Shown piece after piece: positions 43,471-52,274 of a DNA stretch of 64,000 nucleotides. The translations under genes were made by a program, and so were the position numbers. This stretch comes from UBA4416 sp038327195. GTDB lineage: Bacteria > Bacteroidota > Bacteroidia > B-17B0 > Aurantibacillaceae. Below the pieces are notes generated by a model. That model ran no database searches. It had not been told where the DNA came from and saw only the letters and a list, made by a program, of their open reading frames with translations. Location of the stretch: positions 62,001 to 126,000 of the forward strand of contig JBBQKU010000003.1 in assembly GCA_038327195.1 (NCBI GenBank), read 5' to 3'. Numbering within the stretch: position 1 is the first letter of the stretch; the number at the start of each line of letters is the position of its first letter.

Positions 43471-45225
43471 ATGAAAAAAATTTATTTATTCGGTGCAGCT
43501 CTATTAGCTAGCTCACTTTTAAATGCTCAGGCATTTACATGGGATGTAACATCTTACAAAGGTGCTTTCCCAATTACAGATGGTACACCAGCAACAGATT
43601 GGACTTCTCAGTGGACAGAATGGGATCCAGAAGTTAAAGTTTATGGTGCGCCAACAACTACAGTAACAGGAAACATTACTGCTAGCACTACTTGGAGTGG
43701 AATAGTTTATTTAAATGGATTTGTTCACGTTGTTGCTCCTGCAGAATTAACTATTCTTCCAGGAACTGTTATTAGAGGAAAACAAACTGACGTTACTGTA
43801 ACGCCTGGTGTTTTAGTTATTGCAAGAGGTGCTAAAATTCATGCAGTTGGTACGCCAGCTCAACCAATTGTTTTCACTTCAATAAAGTCTGAAACTGCTG
43901 GTCGTTCATCTGGAGATTGGGGAGGTGTAATTCTTTGCGGTAACGCTTTAGTAAATGTTCATACATTAACTACTACAGTTGGAGCTTTTAAAGAAATGAA
44001 AGTTGAAGGATTTGTTTCTGATGAACCTACAGGTCTTAGACATTTTGGGGGTAACAACCCAGCAGATAATTCAGGAGAAATGTCTTACGTTAGAATTGAA
44101 TTTGCTGGTGTATCATTAAATCCTGCTATTTTAAATAATGAGATTAATGGTTTAACATTAGGCGCAGTTGGTTCTGGAACTAAATTAGATCATATTCAAG
44201 TTTCTTTTTCTGGAGACGATTCTTTCGAATGGTTTGGTGGAACTGTAGATGCTAAATATTTAATTGCAAATAGAGGTAAAGATGATGATTTTGATACTGA
44301 TAATGGATTTAGTGGTCGTGTTCAATTTGGGCTATCTGTAAGAGATCCATATATTGCTGACGATTCTGATCCAACTTATGAATCTAATGGTTTTGAATGT
44401 GATAATAATGGTGTTGGTGCTTATTCTGGATTACCATTAACAAAAGCTGTGTTTTCAAACATGACTTTAATCGGGCCTTATGGCGACGGTACTGCTTACG
44501 GTTTAGTATCAAGTGTTAACCCACATCATAAATCTGGGGCTCACTTACGTAGAAATATGGCTCAATCAGTTTTTAACTCTTTATTTGTTGGTTGGCAGCG
44601 AGGGTTACGTTACCAACAAGCAAGTACTATGGATAACATTACTGCTCCTGCATCAGCTGATAGTTCTAACTTTTTTCAAAATAACGTAATAACTGATGTT
44701 ACCGGTACTCCAACAGTACAAACAACGTTTGTAAATGATGGTACCGTATTTACTCAACTTTGGTATAATGCTTATGCTGCAACAAATAATATTGATACAG
44801 TTAAAACTGCTGCTCAAATTAATTTTGTTAATGCATTTACTGCTTTAGGTAATGTTCCTGACTACCGTTTAAAAGCTGCTTCAACTGAAACAACTGGAGC
44901 ATCATTTACAAATATTAAATTTGTTGGTGGGTTTACTGGACTTAATGAATCGGCAAGTAGTTTTGTAAATTCATTCGTTGTATATCCTAATCCAGCAAGC
45001 CAAAACACTAATATTTCTTTTGCACTTGTTGAGAATAATAAAGTTACAATTTCAGTATATGACGTATTAGGAAATTTAGTTTCTCTAGTATCTCAAAATA
45101 ATGATTTTGTAAAAGGAAATAACACTGTTTCAATTAATACGTCAAGCTTATCTAGCGGAATATATTATATTTCATTAGAAGCTAATGGGTCAAAAGAAAC
45201 AAAAAAATTGGTTATCAATAAATAA
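43471..45225 (+). CDS. secreted T9SS type A protein, beta-helix-like
   Basis: The 584-residue protein has a signal peptide (about 1-20, SSLLNAQ). The body (about 45-480) looks like a right-handed beta-helix: GNITASTTWSGIVYLNG, ELTILPGTVIRGKQ, GDWGGVILCGNALVN, EMSYVRIEFAGVSLN, LDHIQVSFSGDDSFEWFGG, GKDDDFDTDNGFSGRVQFGL. The Asp-rich loops could bind Ca or a ligand. The T9SS sorting domain is about 500-584 (VVYPNPASQNTNISF, ISVYDVLGNLVSL, SGIYYISLEANG, KKLVINK). It belongs to a common but uncharacterised Bacteroidota family found next to TonB receptors. The ATG at 43471 is chosen for the signal peptide. Confidence 0.87.
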   Translation: MKKIYLFGAALLASSLLNAQAFTWDVTSYKGAFPITDGTPATDWTSQWTEWDPEVKVYGAPTTTVTGNITASTTWSGIVYLNGFVHVVAPAELTILPGTVIRGKQTDVTVTPGVLVIARGAKIHAVGTPAQPIVFTSIKSETAGRSSGDWGGVILCGNALVNVHTLTTTVGAFKEMKVEGFVSDEPTGLRHFGGNNPADNSGEMSYVRIEFAGVSLNPAILNNEINGLTLGAVGSGTKLDHIQVSFSGDDSFEWFGGTVDAKYLIANRGKDDDFDTDNGFSGRVQFGLSVRDPYIADDSDPTYESNGFECDNNGVGAYSGLPLTKAVFSNMTLIGPYGDGTAYGLVSSVNPHHKSGAHLRRNMAQSVFNSLFVGWQRGLRYQQASTMDNITAPASADSSNFFQNNVITDVTGTPTVQTTFVNDGTVFTQLWYNAYAATNNIDTVKTAAQINFVNAFTALGNVPDYRLKAASTETTGASFTNIKFVGGFTGLNESASSFVNSFVVYPNPASQNTNISFALVENNKVTISVYDVLGNLVSLVSQNNDFVKGNNTVSINTSSLSSGIYYISLEANGSKETKKLVINK

Positions 45226-45241
45226 TTTTAATTAAAAAAGT

Positions 45242-45275
45242 AAAGGGCGCGAATACTCTTCGTGCCCTTTTTTTA
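45242..45275 (+). terminator. terminator after the T9SS protein
   Basis: The arms aaagggcgcgaa and ttcgtgcccttt form a stem with one mismatch and are followed by a T-run, just before the regulator gene. Confidence 0.85.
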
Positions 45276-45278
45276 TAA

Positions 45279-45965
45279 ATGGAAAAAAAATACCATATTT
45301 TATTTTGCGTAAACGAAAAAAGTCAAATTTTAAAAGCAATTTCGTTTTTAAAAGAAAAGGACTATGCCATTTATATTGCCCATACAGAAATTGAATTAAA
45401 TAAATACTTAATTGAATTTTCAATTGATCTTGTAATTATTGAATTAGATTTCGAATTTAAAGATGCAATAAGTATCACAAATGAAATTCGTACTCTAAAA
45501 TCTATCATACAACCTAATATTATTATTTTTTCTAATAAACAAGACGATTATATTCAAATTACGGCTTTTAATGCAGGGGCCGATGATTATATCTGCACGC
45601 CAATTAAACCTATTTTATTAGAAGCAAGAATTGAAGCTTTTAAGAAACGAAGAGTAGAAGAAGTTTCTATTAATGATATTAATTTAAGTCTAAATAAAAA
45701 GTTTTATGTAGATAGAGACCAATATTTAGTAATTACTGAGGCTGGAAAAATAAGTTTACCTAGAAAAGAATTTGAAATGGTTGATTTAATGTTCCAGAAT
45801 ACAAAGAAAATTTTCACCAGAAATGATTTTGCAAATATTATTTGGCATTCAAGTGAAGTTGCAAATAGTAGAACAATTGATATTCATATCCGAAATATTA
45901 GAAAACTACTTGGAAATGAAATCATTAGAACGTCTAAGGGAATTGGGTATAGTTTAAATATATAG
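45279..45965 (+). CDS. OmpR/PhoB-type response regulator with degenerate receiver
   Basis: The 228-residue protein has a receiver-like domain (about 1-118) and a winged-helix trans_reg_C domain (about 125-228: LPRKEFEMVDLMFQNTKKIF, RTIDIHIRNIRKLLGN, IRTSKGIGYSLNI). The receiver is abnormal: the acidic pair after strand 1 is replaced (HILFCVNEKSQ), and the usual phosphoacceptor Asp position reads Glu (DLVIIELDFEF). The late Ser/Lys residues (IIIFSNKQ, CTPIKP) are kept. It may act without phosphorylation. No histidine kinase is adjacent. The start is 4 bp after a terminator, so it probably has its own promoter inside that region or depends on read-through. Confidence 0.88.
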   Translation: MEKKYHILFCVNEKSQILKAISFLKEKDYAIYIAHTEIELNKYLIEFSIDLVIIELDFEFKDAISITNEIRTLKSIIQPNIIIFSNKQDDYIQITAFNAGADDYICTPIKPILLEARIEAFKKRRVEEVSINDINLSLNKKFYVDRDQYLVITEAGKISLPRKEFEMVDLMFQNTKKIFTRNDFANIIWHSSEVANSRTIDIHIRNIRKLLGNEIIRTSKGIGYSLNI

Positions 45966-46116
45966 ACTCAAAACACCCATTTTTTTAGGGCCTTTTCCTT
46001 TTTAAAGCTAAAAACGTAATTTATAAGCAATAAATTGTTCAAATCTTCTTCATTAAATGGCCTATTTTGAGTTAATCAAGTTGTGTTTTTAACTTTTTTT
46101 GTTTAATATTGTATAT

Positions 46117-46521
46117 ATGAAGTTTAATAATTTTTTCACCGTTATCATTTTGTTGCTATCTTTTTGCGCATCTACATCTGTATTTGCACAAACGGGAGGA
46201 AGAAAAAAAGAACATCGTAATCAACGTGGCGGTGGATTATTTACTCGTAAAAAAAGTGGGGGTCATGCAGATGCTTTTGCCAAAGGAGGAAGTAAAAAAA
46301 GTTTTTTAGCACGTATTTTTAAAGGTAAAAAAAGTAATGGACCTTGGGTTTACAAAAAGACTAATCCTGGTATTAAACAAAAGAAAGAGCAACCACGTTT
46401 ATTTTCTAGAAATAGAACAAAATCCAAGCGTTATAGAGATGGGGTTTTAGCAAATCAAAACAAAAAACGTGCTTCTTCCCGTAATAGAGGTAATGCTAGC
46501 TTCGGTAAAAAGAAACATTAA
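46117..46521 (+). CDS. small basic exported protein
   Basis: The 134-residue protein has a signal peptide (about 1-24, TSVFAQ), and a mature part very rich in Lys, Arg and Gly with repeated GGRKK, RNQRGGG, RKKSGG and FKGKKS motifs. No fold is recognised. The composition suggests binding to polyanions (LPS, polysaccharide or nucleic acid) in the periplasm or outside. The Met at 46117 is preferred over the TTG-based start 18 bases earlier because it gives a clean signal peptide. It is closed by a terminator. Confidence 0.65.
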   Translation: MKFNNFFTVIILLLSFCASTSVFAQTGGRKKEHRNQRGGGLFTRKKSGGHADAFAKGGSKKSFLARIFKGKKSNGPWVYKKTNPGIKQKKEQPRLFSRNRTKSKRYRDGVLANQNKKRASSRNRGNASFGKKKH

Positions 46522-46542
46522 TAAAACAATATAACTTTTTAT

Positions 46543-46579
46543 AAAATCTCATCTTAAGAAAGGTGAGATTTTTTATTTT
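46543..46579 (+). terminator. terminator after the basic protein
   Basis: The arms aaaatctcatc and ggtgagatttt with a purine loop are followed by a T-run that also forms the -7 box of purD. Confidence 0.8.
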
Positions 46580-46581
46580 TG
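46574..46581 (+). promoter_or_regulatory. -7 promoter box for purD
   Basis: TATTTTTG fits TAnnTTTG, 19 bp before the purD ATG, overlapping the preceding terminator's T-run. Confidence 0.5.
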
Positions 46582-46600
46582 CATAATCTATACTATAAAC

Positions 46601-47887
46601 ATGAATGTATTAATTTTAGGATCAGGAGGAAGAGAGCATGCATTTGCTTGGAAATTGGCTCAAAGTAAACAATTAGAAAATCTATATATTGCCCCAGGTA
46701 ACGCTGGCACTGCCCAATGCGGAACCAATGTAAATATTTCAATTTCGGATTTTGAAGCAATAAAAAATTTAGTTTGGAAAAAAAGTATTGATATGGTTCT
46801 AGTTGGGCCAGAAGATCCACTAGTTAATGGTATTCATGATTATTTTTTGCAAGACGAAATTTTAAAAGAGATACCAGTAATTGGCCCTAAAAAAGATGGA
46901 GCTCAGTTAGAAGGAAGTAAAGATTTTAGTAAACAATTTATGCTAAAACATGGCGTGCCAACTGCTAAATACAAAAGTTTTACCGCTGCCAATATTAATG
47001 AAGCCTCAGATTTTTTGGAATCTTTAAGTCCGCCTTATGTTTTAAAAGCAGATGGTTTAGCTGCGGGAAAAGGTGTGTTAATTATTGACGATATAAACGA
47101 AGCTAAACAAGAGTTACAAAACATGATTTTGAATTCTAAGTTTGGTACTGCTGGAAATACAGTAGTTATTGAAGAGTTTTTGAAAGGAATTGAATTGTCA
47201 GTATTTGTATTAACCGATGGAAAATCCTATAAAATTTTACCAGCTGCAAAAGATTATAAACGCATAGGAGTTGGTGATACAGGCTTAAATACAGGCGGAA
47301 TGGGCGCTATTAGTCCTGTTCCCTTTGCCAACCAAGCTTTTATTGATAAGGTAGAAGAACAAATTGTAAAACCTACTATTAAAGGTTTACTAGAAGATAA
47401 CATTGATTATCGTGGATTTATTTTTATTGGTTTAATGAATGATGATGGTGAACCAAAAGTAATTGAATACAATTGCCGCATGGGTGATCCTGAAACTGAA
47501 GTAGTAATTCCACGCATCGAATCTGATTTACTAGATTTGTTGCAAGGTGTTGCTTCTCAAACACTTCACACCAAGCAATTTAGTGTAAGTGCAAAAACTG
47601 CTAGTGCAGTAGTTTTAGTGTCGGGTGGCTATCCCGAAGATTATGAAAAACATATTGAAATCAGTCATTATAAATCTACTGAGGATAGTTTAGTTTTTCA
47701 TTCAGGAACTATTTTAAAAAATGATAAAGTGGTAACAAATGGTGGACGCGTTTTTGCCATTACGTCTTTTGGTGATACCATCAAAGAAGCGGTTACTAAA
47801 AGTTTTGCTACTGCAGAAAACATTACTTACAATAAAAAATATTACAGAAATGATATTGGAAAAGATTTAATGTTACTTGTAAAGTAA
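46601..47887 (+). CDS. purD: phosphoribosylamine-glycine ligase
   Basis: The 428-residue ATP-grasp enzyme performs step two of purine synthesis (GAR synthetase). Landmarks are MNVLILGSGGREHAFAWKL at the start, GPEDPLVNGIHDYF, LKADGLAAGKGV (about 146-157), DTGLNTGGMGAISPVP and EYNCRMGDPETEVV (about 290-303). The length is standard. It is transcribed alone, with a -7 box just upstream. Confidence 0.97.
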   Translation: MNVLILGSGGREHAFAWKLAQSKQLENLYIAPGNAGTAQCGTNVNISISDFEAIKNLVWKKSIDMVLVGPEDPLVNGIHDYFLQDEILKEIPVIGPKKDGAQLEGSKDFSKQFMLKHGVPTAKYKSFTAANINEASDFLESLSPPYVLKADGLAAGKGVLIIDDINEAKQELQNMILNSKFGTAGNTVVIEEFLKGIELSVFVLTDGKSYKILPAAKDYKRIGVGDTGLNTGGMGAISPVPFANQAFIDKVEEQIVKPTIKGLLEDNIDYRGFIFIGLMNDDGEPKVIEYNCRMGDPETEVVIPRIESDLLDLLQGVASQTLHTKQFSVSAKTASAVVLVSGGYPEDYEKHIEISHYKSTEDSLVFHSGTILKNDKVVTNGGRVFAITSFGDTIKEAVTKSFATAENITYNKKYYRNDIGKDLMLLVK

Positions 47888-48323
47888 TACTATTAGATGA
47901 ATCCTTTAGTTCAAAGCTTGGTTGCATTAATCTGTCATCTTATTATTTGGGCGTGTCCTTTCAGGCCGGGTTTTCCGTTCAATCTTTTTTTCATTCCTCA
48001 AAAAAGGATTTCACATCTATCCCTCACGCAGATTTAATGTGAGCCGAATAATTAATTTTCAATTGAATCCTAAACTGCAAGAGGGATGCAAGTGGAAAGC
48101 TTTTTTAAATGTTTACATTTAAAAAACTTGCAGCGACAGCCCGTTCTGGCCTCCGCCAGACTTGCCATATTAATTAAAATCATTAACTTTTATATTAATA
48201 ATATTATTAGGGAATGCTTTAAAGGTCTAGATTTCCGTTCAAACCCACATGCGATTTTAAAATGAATCGAATATAAAATATATTTCGAAATGGTACTACA
48301 TAAATTTTTTTTTGAATATCAAA
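47888..48323. other. 436-bp intergenic region with dispersed repeats
   Basis: No gene is seen. The region holds copy 2 of the dispersed repeat (47949-48036) and a second repeat-like stretch (about 48077-48160) with a hairpin of aagcttttttaaatg against catttaaaaaactt followed by gcagcgacagcccg. The remainder (48160-48323) is AT-rich without clear signals. Confidence 0.7.
47949..48036. repeat. dispersed intergenic repeat, copy 2
   Basis: Matches 34123-34206 in order: gggcgtgtcctttc, ggccgggttttccgt, caatctttttttc, attcctcaaaaaaggatttc, ccctcacgcagattt. Both copies lie downstream of housekeeping genes. Confidence 0.7.
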
Positions 48324-49343
48324 TCACATAGATTTAATACAATCAATAAAAAATTTCACTTTATTTTTATCTAAATCAGGGTATAAACCATGGCCTAAGT
48401 TTGCTATATAACGTTGTTTACCAAACGCGTTTACCATTTTTTTAGCTTCCAATTCAATCGTTTTTTCATCAGCATATAATAAACAAGGATCAGCATTGCC
48501 TTGTAACGTTTTATTGCTACCAACAATAATACGCGCATCTTGTGGATTAATTGTCCAATCCAAACCAATGGTGTTGCAATTTAATTTAGCCATATTTGAT
48601 AATGCAAAATGTGCATCCTTTGCAAATACTGTAACTGGAGCAAGTGGAGAAATGGCATCACAAATTTTAGAAATATATTGTAATGAAAATAAGTTGTATT
48701 GGTCATTACCTAAAACGCCTGCCCAACTATCAAAAATTTGAATCATATCGGCGCCTGCAACAATTTGAGCTTTTAAATAATTGATTGTGCTTTGTGTAAT
48801 TTTTTCAAGTAATTGATGTGCTAATGTAGGCTCTTGATACATCAATTTTTTTGCCTGACTAAATGTTTTACTTCCACTTCCTTCAACCATATAAGCCATT
48901 ATCGTCCACGGTGCGCCCGCAAATCCAATTAATGGCACTCTGTTATTTAATCCTTTTTTTGAAAGCTCTATCGCCTTTATAACGTAGTTTAAATCATTTG
49001 CATCTGCAATACGCAACGCATCAATGTCAGATTGAGTTTTAATTGTTTTTTCAAAATGCGGACCTTTAGCCTCAATCATTTGGTAAGGTAAACCCATTGC
49101 TTCTGGTATTACCAATATATCTGAAAAAATAATGGCAGCATCTACACCTAAAATATCAACCGGCTGAATGGTAACTTCTGCCGCCATTTCCGGAGTTTTC
49201 ACAAAGTCGATAAAGTTTTTTGCCTTAGCTCTTACTGCTTTATATTCTGGTAAAATTCTCCCTGCTTGGCGCATTAACCATACAGGAACTCTTTCTACAT
49301 TTTCTCCTCGTGCTGCTCTTAAAATTAAATCGTTTTGATACAT
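48324..49343 (-). CDS. hemE: uroporphyrinogen decarboxylase
   Basis: The 339-residue enzyme converts uroporphyrinogen III to coproporphyrinogen III in haem synthesis. It has the substrate-binding N-terminal motif PVWLMRQAGRILPEY (about 20-34), FSDILVIPEAMGL, GFAGAPWTIMAYMVEG and the C-terminal NLGHGLYPD. The invariant Arg, Asp and His residues are present. It lies 1 bp after the bestrophin-like gene on the minus strand, so they are probably co-transcribed. Confidence 0.96.
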   Translation of the reverse strand: MYQNDLILRAARGENVERVPVWLMRQAGRILPEYKAVRAKAKNFIDFVKTPEMAAEVTIQPVDILGVDAAIIFSDILVIPEAMGLPYQMIEAKGPHFEKTIKTQSDIDALRIADANDLNYVIKAIELSKKGLNNRVPLIGFAGAPWTIMAYMVEGSGSKTFSQAKKLMYQEPTLAHQLLEKITQSTINYLKAQIVAGADMIQIFDSWAGVLGNDQYNLFSLQYISKICDAISPLAPVTVFAKDAHFALSNMAKLNCNTIGLDWTINPQDARIIVGSNKTLQGNADPCLLYADEKTIELEAKKMVNAFGKQRYIANLGHGLYPDLDKNKVKFFIDCIKSM

Positions 49344-49344
49344 A

Positions 49345-50208
49345 TTAATTAAATATTTCGTTTAAATTATTTTTTATGCGGTTACAAATATCGTTTAAAG
49401 GTAAATCATTTTCATCTTCTCCAAATGGGTCTTCTATCTCTTCGGCAATTAATTCGATGCTTGCAAACACGTATAATACAATTACTGTTATTGCAATAGT
49501 AAGGTAACCAAATTCGCTTGCAAAAAATATGGGTAGAGACAAGCAGTACAATAAAATCATTTTTTTTAGAAATATATTATATGAATAGGGTATTGGTGTG
49601 TTTTTAATCCGTTCGCAAGCACCACAATTATCTGTAAATGATTTTAATTCATCATTTAAAATAATTAAATGGTCACCTGTTAAATCTTTATTTTGATGCA
49701 GGTTAAAAATCTTTTTGTACAAATGTTTCGCAACCACATTGGGTTTATGTTGAGCATCAGCAAATTCTTCTAATTTAAACGTTTTAGTTTCCTGAAATTC
49801 GGACTGAACGTAATTATTTCGCAAGTGATTTTTAACAGAAAAAATATAATTTGAAATTAAAATTTTAAATTCTTCTCTATCAGATTTATGCGTAATAAAT
49901 GCTGATAATTTTAAAGATAAATTTCTAGAATTATTAACGACGTTCCCCCATATTTTTCGGCCTTCCCACCATCTATCGTAAGCAGTGTTGGTTCTAAAAA
50001 CAAGTAACATGGATAATACAAATCCTAAAATGGAATGCATGACCGTTGGGTTTTTAGTATTTAAATGAAAATAATATAATTCAAGATATACGATAACGGC
50101 AGCATAAATTCCAATACTTATTAATGAAAAAAATAGAAGGCGAAAGGTGTCGCTTTTATGAAACTGAATAATGAGTTTTAACCAATCTTTTGGGTTGTAT
50201 GTTACCAT
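49345..50208 (-). CDS. bestrophin-family (RFP-TM/YneE) channel protein
   Basis: The 287-residue membrane protein has helices at about 18-37 and 51-70 and near the end (about 200-250). The family motifs MHSILGFVLSMLLVFRTNTA and YDRWWEGRKIWGNVVNNSRN (about 57-96) are intact. Bacterial bestrophin homologues form pentameric ion channels. Its partner, hemE, is directly downstream. The physiological ion is unknown. Confidence 0.88.
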   Translation of the reverse strand: MVTYNPKDWLKLIIQFHKSDTFRLLFFSLISIGIYAAVIVYLELYYFHLNTKNPTVMHSILGFVLSMLLVFRTNTAYDRWWEGRKIWGNVVNNSRNLSLKLSAFITHKSDREEFKILISNYIFSVKNHLRNNYVQSEFQETKTFKLEEFADAQHKPNVVAKHLYKKIFNLHQNKDLTGDHLIILNDELKSFTDNCGACERIKNTPIPYSYNIFLKKMILLYCLSLPIFFASEFGYLTIAITVIVLYVFASIELIAEEIEDPFGEDENDLPLNDICNRIKNNLNEIFN

Positions 50209-50274
50209 AAGGCGCTAAAGGTAGCTTTTATTTTAAAGTTTTTGGTTGAAAAACCTAAATTATAGGGCACAAAA

Positions 50275-50376
50275 AATGGGTAAGCTACTTTCATCGCACC
50301 GCTACAACCATCTACCCTTGCTATGTTCCCATCCTGGGGGATTTGACAGGAGCTGGTCGTGAAAGACTTACCCGCT
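50275..50376 (-). ncRNA. ffs: signal recognition particle RNA, small bacterial type
   Basis: On the minus strand, closing helix GGGTAAG (50372-50366) pairs with CTTACCC (50284-50278). Between them are CGACCAGCTCCTGTC, CCCCAGGATGGGAACATAGC and AAGGGTAGATGG, the helix-8 region with the tetraloop and the conserved AGCA side of the symmetric loop. GCGGTGCGATG follows. The overall size (~100 nt) fits the small 4.5S-like form. It is preceded by a minus-strand TATTTTTG box a few bases upstream and followed by a T-run (CCCATTTTTT). Confidence 0.87.
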
Positions 50377-50377
50377 G

Positions 50378-50385
50378 CAAAAATA
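50378..50385 (-). promoter_or_regulatory. -7 promoter box of the SRP RNA gene
   Basis: On the minus strand the sequence is TATTTTTG (TAnnTTTG), ending about 5 bases before the GGGTAAG that begins the RNA closing helix. Confidence 0.6.
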
Positions 50386-50462
50386 GAAAAATATTTCGTT
50401 ATTCGCATAATTTTCGCAAAATTTGTACGTTGCTACTTTAAAAGCAATTTTAACCTTATACT

Positions 50463-51419
50463 ATGAATATTTCAATTGTTATTCCATTATTTAATGAAGC
50501 TGAATCGTTGCCTGAATTACATAGCTGGATTAAAACTGTAATGGATCATAATAAATTATCATACGAAATTATTTTTGTAGATGATGGCAGTAAGGATAAA
50601 TCGTGGGAAGTTATTGAAGGTTTAGCAAGTGAAAATCCAGAAGTAAAGGCATTAAAATTCAGAAGAAACTATGGAAAATCTCCAGGCTTATACGTTGGGT
50701 TTGAAGCCGCGAAAGGTGATGTTGTTATTACCATGGACGCTGATTTACAGGATTCGCCTGACGAAATTCCTGAACTATATAAAATGATTACTGAGCAAAA
50801 TTTTGACTTAGTAAGTGGCTGGAAACAAAAGCGTTTTGATAACGCATTCACTAAAAACATCCCATCAAAATTATACAATTGGACTAACCGAAAAATATCA
50901 GGCATTAAGTTGCATGACATGAATTGTGGTTTAAAAGCTTACAAAAAAGAAGTAGTAAAAAGCATTGAAATTTATGGAGAAATGCACCGATTCATCCCTG
51001 TTTTAGCTAAAAACGCTGGCTTTTATAAAATTGGTGAAAAAGTTGTTCAACACCAAGCTCGAAAATATGGCGTTAGTAAATTTGGATGGGAACGTTTTAT
51101 AAATGGCTTCTTAGATTTATTGACTATTACTTTTTTATCAAAATTTGGAAAACGCCCCATGCACTTTTTTGGCTTAATGGGAACGTTAATGTTTGCAGTT
51201 GGATTATGTACTGCCTTGTATTTAGGTTGTGATAAATTATACCATGTATTTACTCATGTTCATGCACGTTTATTAACTGACCGCCCTTCTTTTTTCATCT
51301 CCTTAACGAGCATGGTTTTAGGAACCATGTTGTTTTTAGCTGGTTTTATTGGCGAACTGATTTTACGTAATTCAGGAGATAGAAATAATTATTTGTTAGA
51401 GAAAAAAATAAATCTTTAA
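50463..51419 (+). CDS. glycosyltransferase family 2, DPM1/GtrB-like
   Basis: The 318-residue protein has an N-terminal GT-A domain: ISIVIPLFNEAESLPELHSW (about 3-22), FVDDGSKDKSW, KFRRNYGKSPGLYVGFEAAK and the metal-binding DADLQDSPDEIP (about 93-104). Two C-terminal membrane helices (about 233-256 and 275-305) follow, as in GtrB/ArnC-type polyprenyl-phosphate glycosyltransferases. It probably transfers a sugar to undecaprenyl phosphate for cell-surface glycan modification. It is co-transcribed with the next gene (6-bp gap). Confidence 0.92.
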   Translation: MNISIVIPLFNEAESLPELHSWIKTVMDHNKLSYEIIFVDDGSKDKSWEVIEGLASENPEVKALKFRRNYGKSPGLYVGFEAAKGDVVITMDADLQDSPDEIPELYKMITEQNFDLVSGWKQKRFDNAFTKNIPSKLYNWTNRKISGIKLHDMNCGLKAYKKEVVKSIEIYGEMHRFIPVLAKNAGFYKIGEKVVQHQARKYGVSKFGWERFINGFLDLLTITFLSKFGKRPMHFFGLMGTLMFAVGLCTALYLGCDKLYHVFTHVHARLLTDRPSFFISLTSMVLGTMLFLAGFIGELILRNSGDRNNYLLEKKINL

Positions 51420-51425
51420 TTTATT

Positions 51426-52025
51426 ATGGCAGAGGAACAACCGAAGCGTAGACAACGCAATCCTCTTTCAGCTGAAGAATTAAAATACTTCATAAAATTA
51501 AAAAAACTAAAACAGCTCGAAAAAATTGAAGAATTTAAGAAGACCAAGTTTTATAAGTTTTTTAATTCATTAAATATTATCCTGTTTTCAATCATTTCGT
51601 ATTATATTTTTAGTGTGTTTTTTGCTTGTAACTGGCAGGAAGAAATCATAAAAAATGTAACATATTCTCGCAAAGGAGGCTTTGTTGAAGAAGCTCAAAA
51701 TTATTCAATTACCGAAGTTGATTTAGAAACCTATAGTGGAAAACGTTTTCTAGTAAAAACAGATTTATTTTTTGTTGAACCAATGCCGTTTCAGCATATT
51801 TATATTGGACGAGATTTTATATTTAACAAGGCCCTAAAGACCAAATTTGTTGGGGATGAGCGCGAGTTTTGGAATTTTACAACTTACCCTTGTTTTATTT
51901 TATGTTCTTTTGCATTGCTACTTGGTTTTGCAATTTATAAACTTGATAGACATCTCAATGGAAACGGCTTGCTTATGGCCTTTGGCTTATTCTTTTTATC
52001 CTGTTTGTATTTTATTTGTATTTAA
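51426..52025 (+). CDS. hypothetical membrane protein
   Basis: The 199-residue protein has a charged N-terminus (about 1-45, Lys/Arg-rich) and membrane helices at about 48-68, 152-174 and 177-199, with a soluble loop between the first two containing EVDLETYSGKRFLV. No family is recognised. It is 6 bp after the glycosyltransferase on the same strand, so it may support the same membrane glycan step. Confidence 0.7.
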   Translation: MAEEQPKRRQRNPLSAEELKYFIKLKKLKQLEKIEEFKKTKFYKFFNSLNIILFSIISYYIFSVFFACNWQEEIIKNVTYSRKGGFVEEAQNYSITEVDLETYSGKRFLVKTDLFFVEPMPFQHIYIGRDFIFNKALKTKFVGDEREFWNFTTYPCFILCSFALLLGFAIYKLDRHLNGNGLLMAFGLFFLSCLYFICI

Positions 52026-52085
52026 TAATTTTATTTTATCTATCTAACGTTTTCGGGCTTTTAAAATATTTTTATTGGGTTAACA

Positions 52086-52270
52086 GCTCCGCTGAATTTT
52101 GCGTAAAGGAAATTGGGATGGTAATCCTGCGGAAATACTAACTCTGTAGTCATGATGCTAGAGCATGGAAATATTTTACCTAATAAAAGGTTTATCCCAG
52201 TCATTAATAACATTATAAAAAAAGTCGCAGATTAGCCCCGCATTAGCCTACACTCAAAATCCAGCAGAGT
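52086..52270. mobile_element. MITE-like element, copy 1
   Basis: The segment is 185 bp with imperfect terminal inverted repeats gctccgctgaattttg (52086-52101) and caaaatccagcagagt (52255-52270). It aligns along its length with copy 2 at 55331-55517 in the same orientation, with scattered differences. There is no coding capacity and no clear target-site duplication. Confidence 0.65.
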
Positions 52271-52274
52271 GGAG

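Noticed and set aside
50202..50408. 68-codon minus-strand ORF
   Set aside because: It coincides with the SRP RNA, whose structure explains the sequence.
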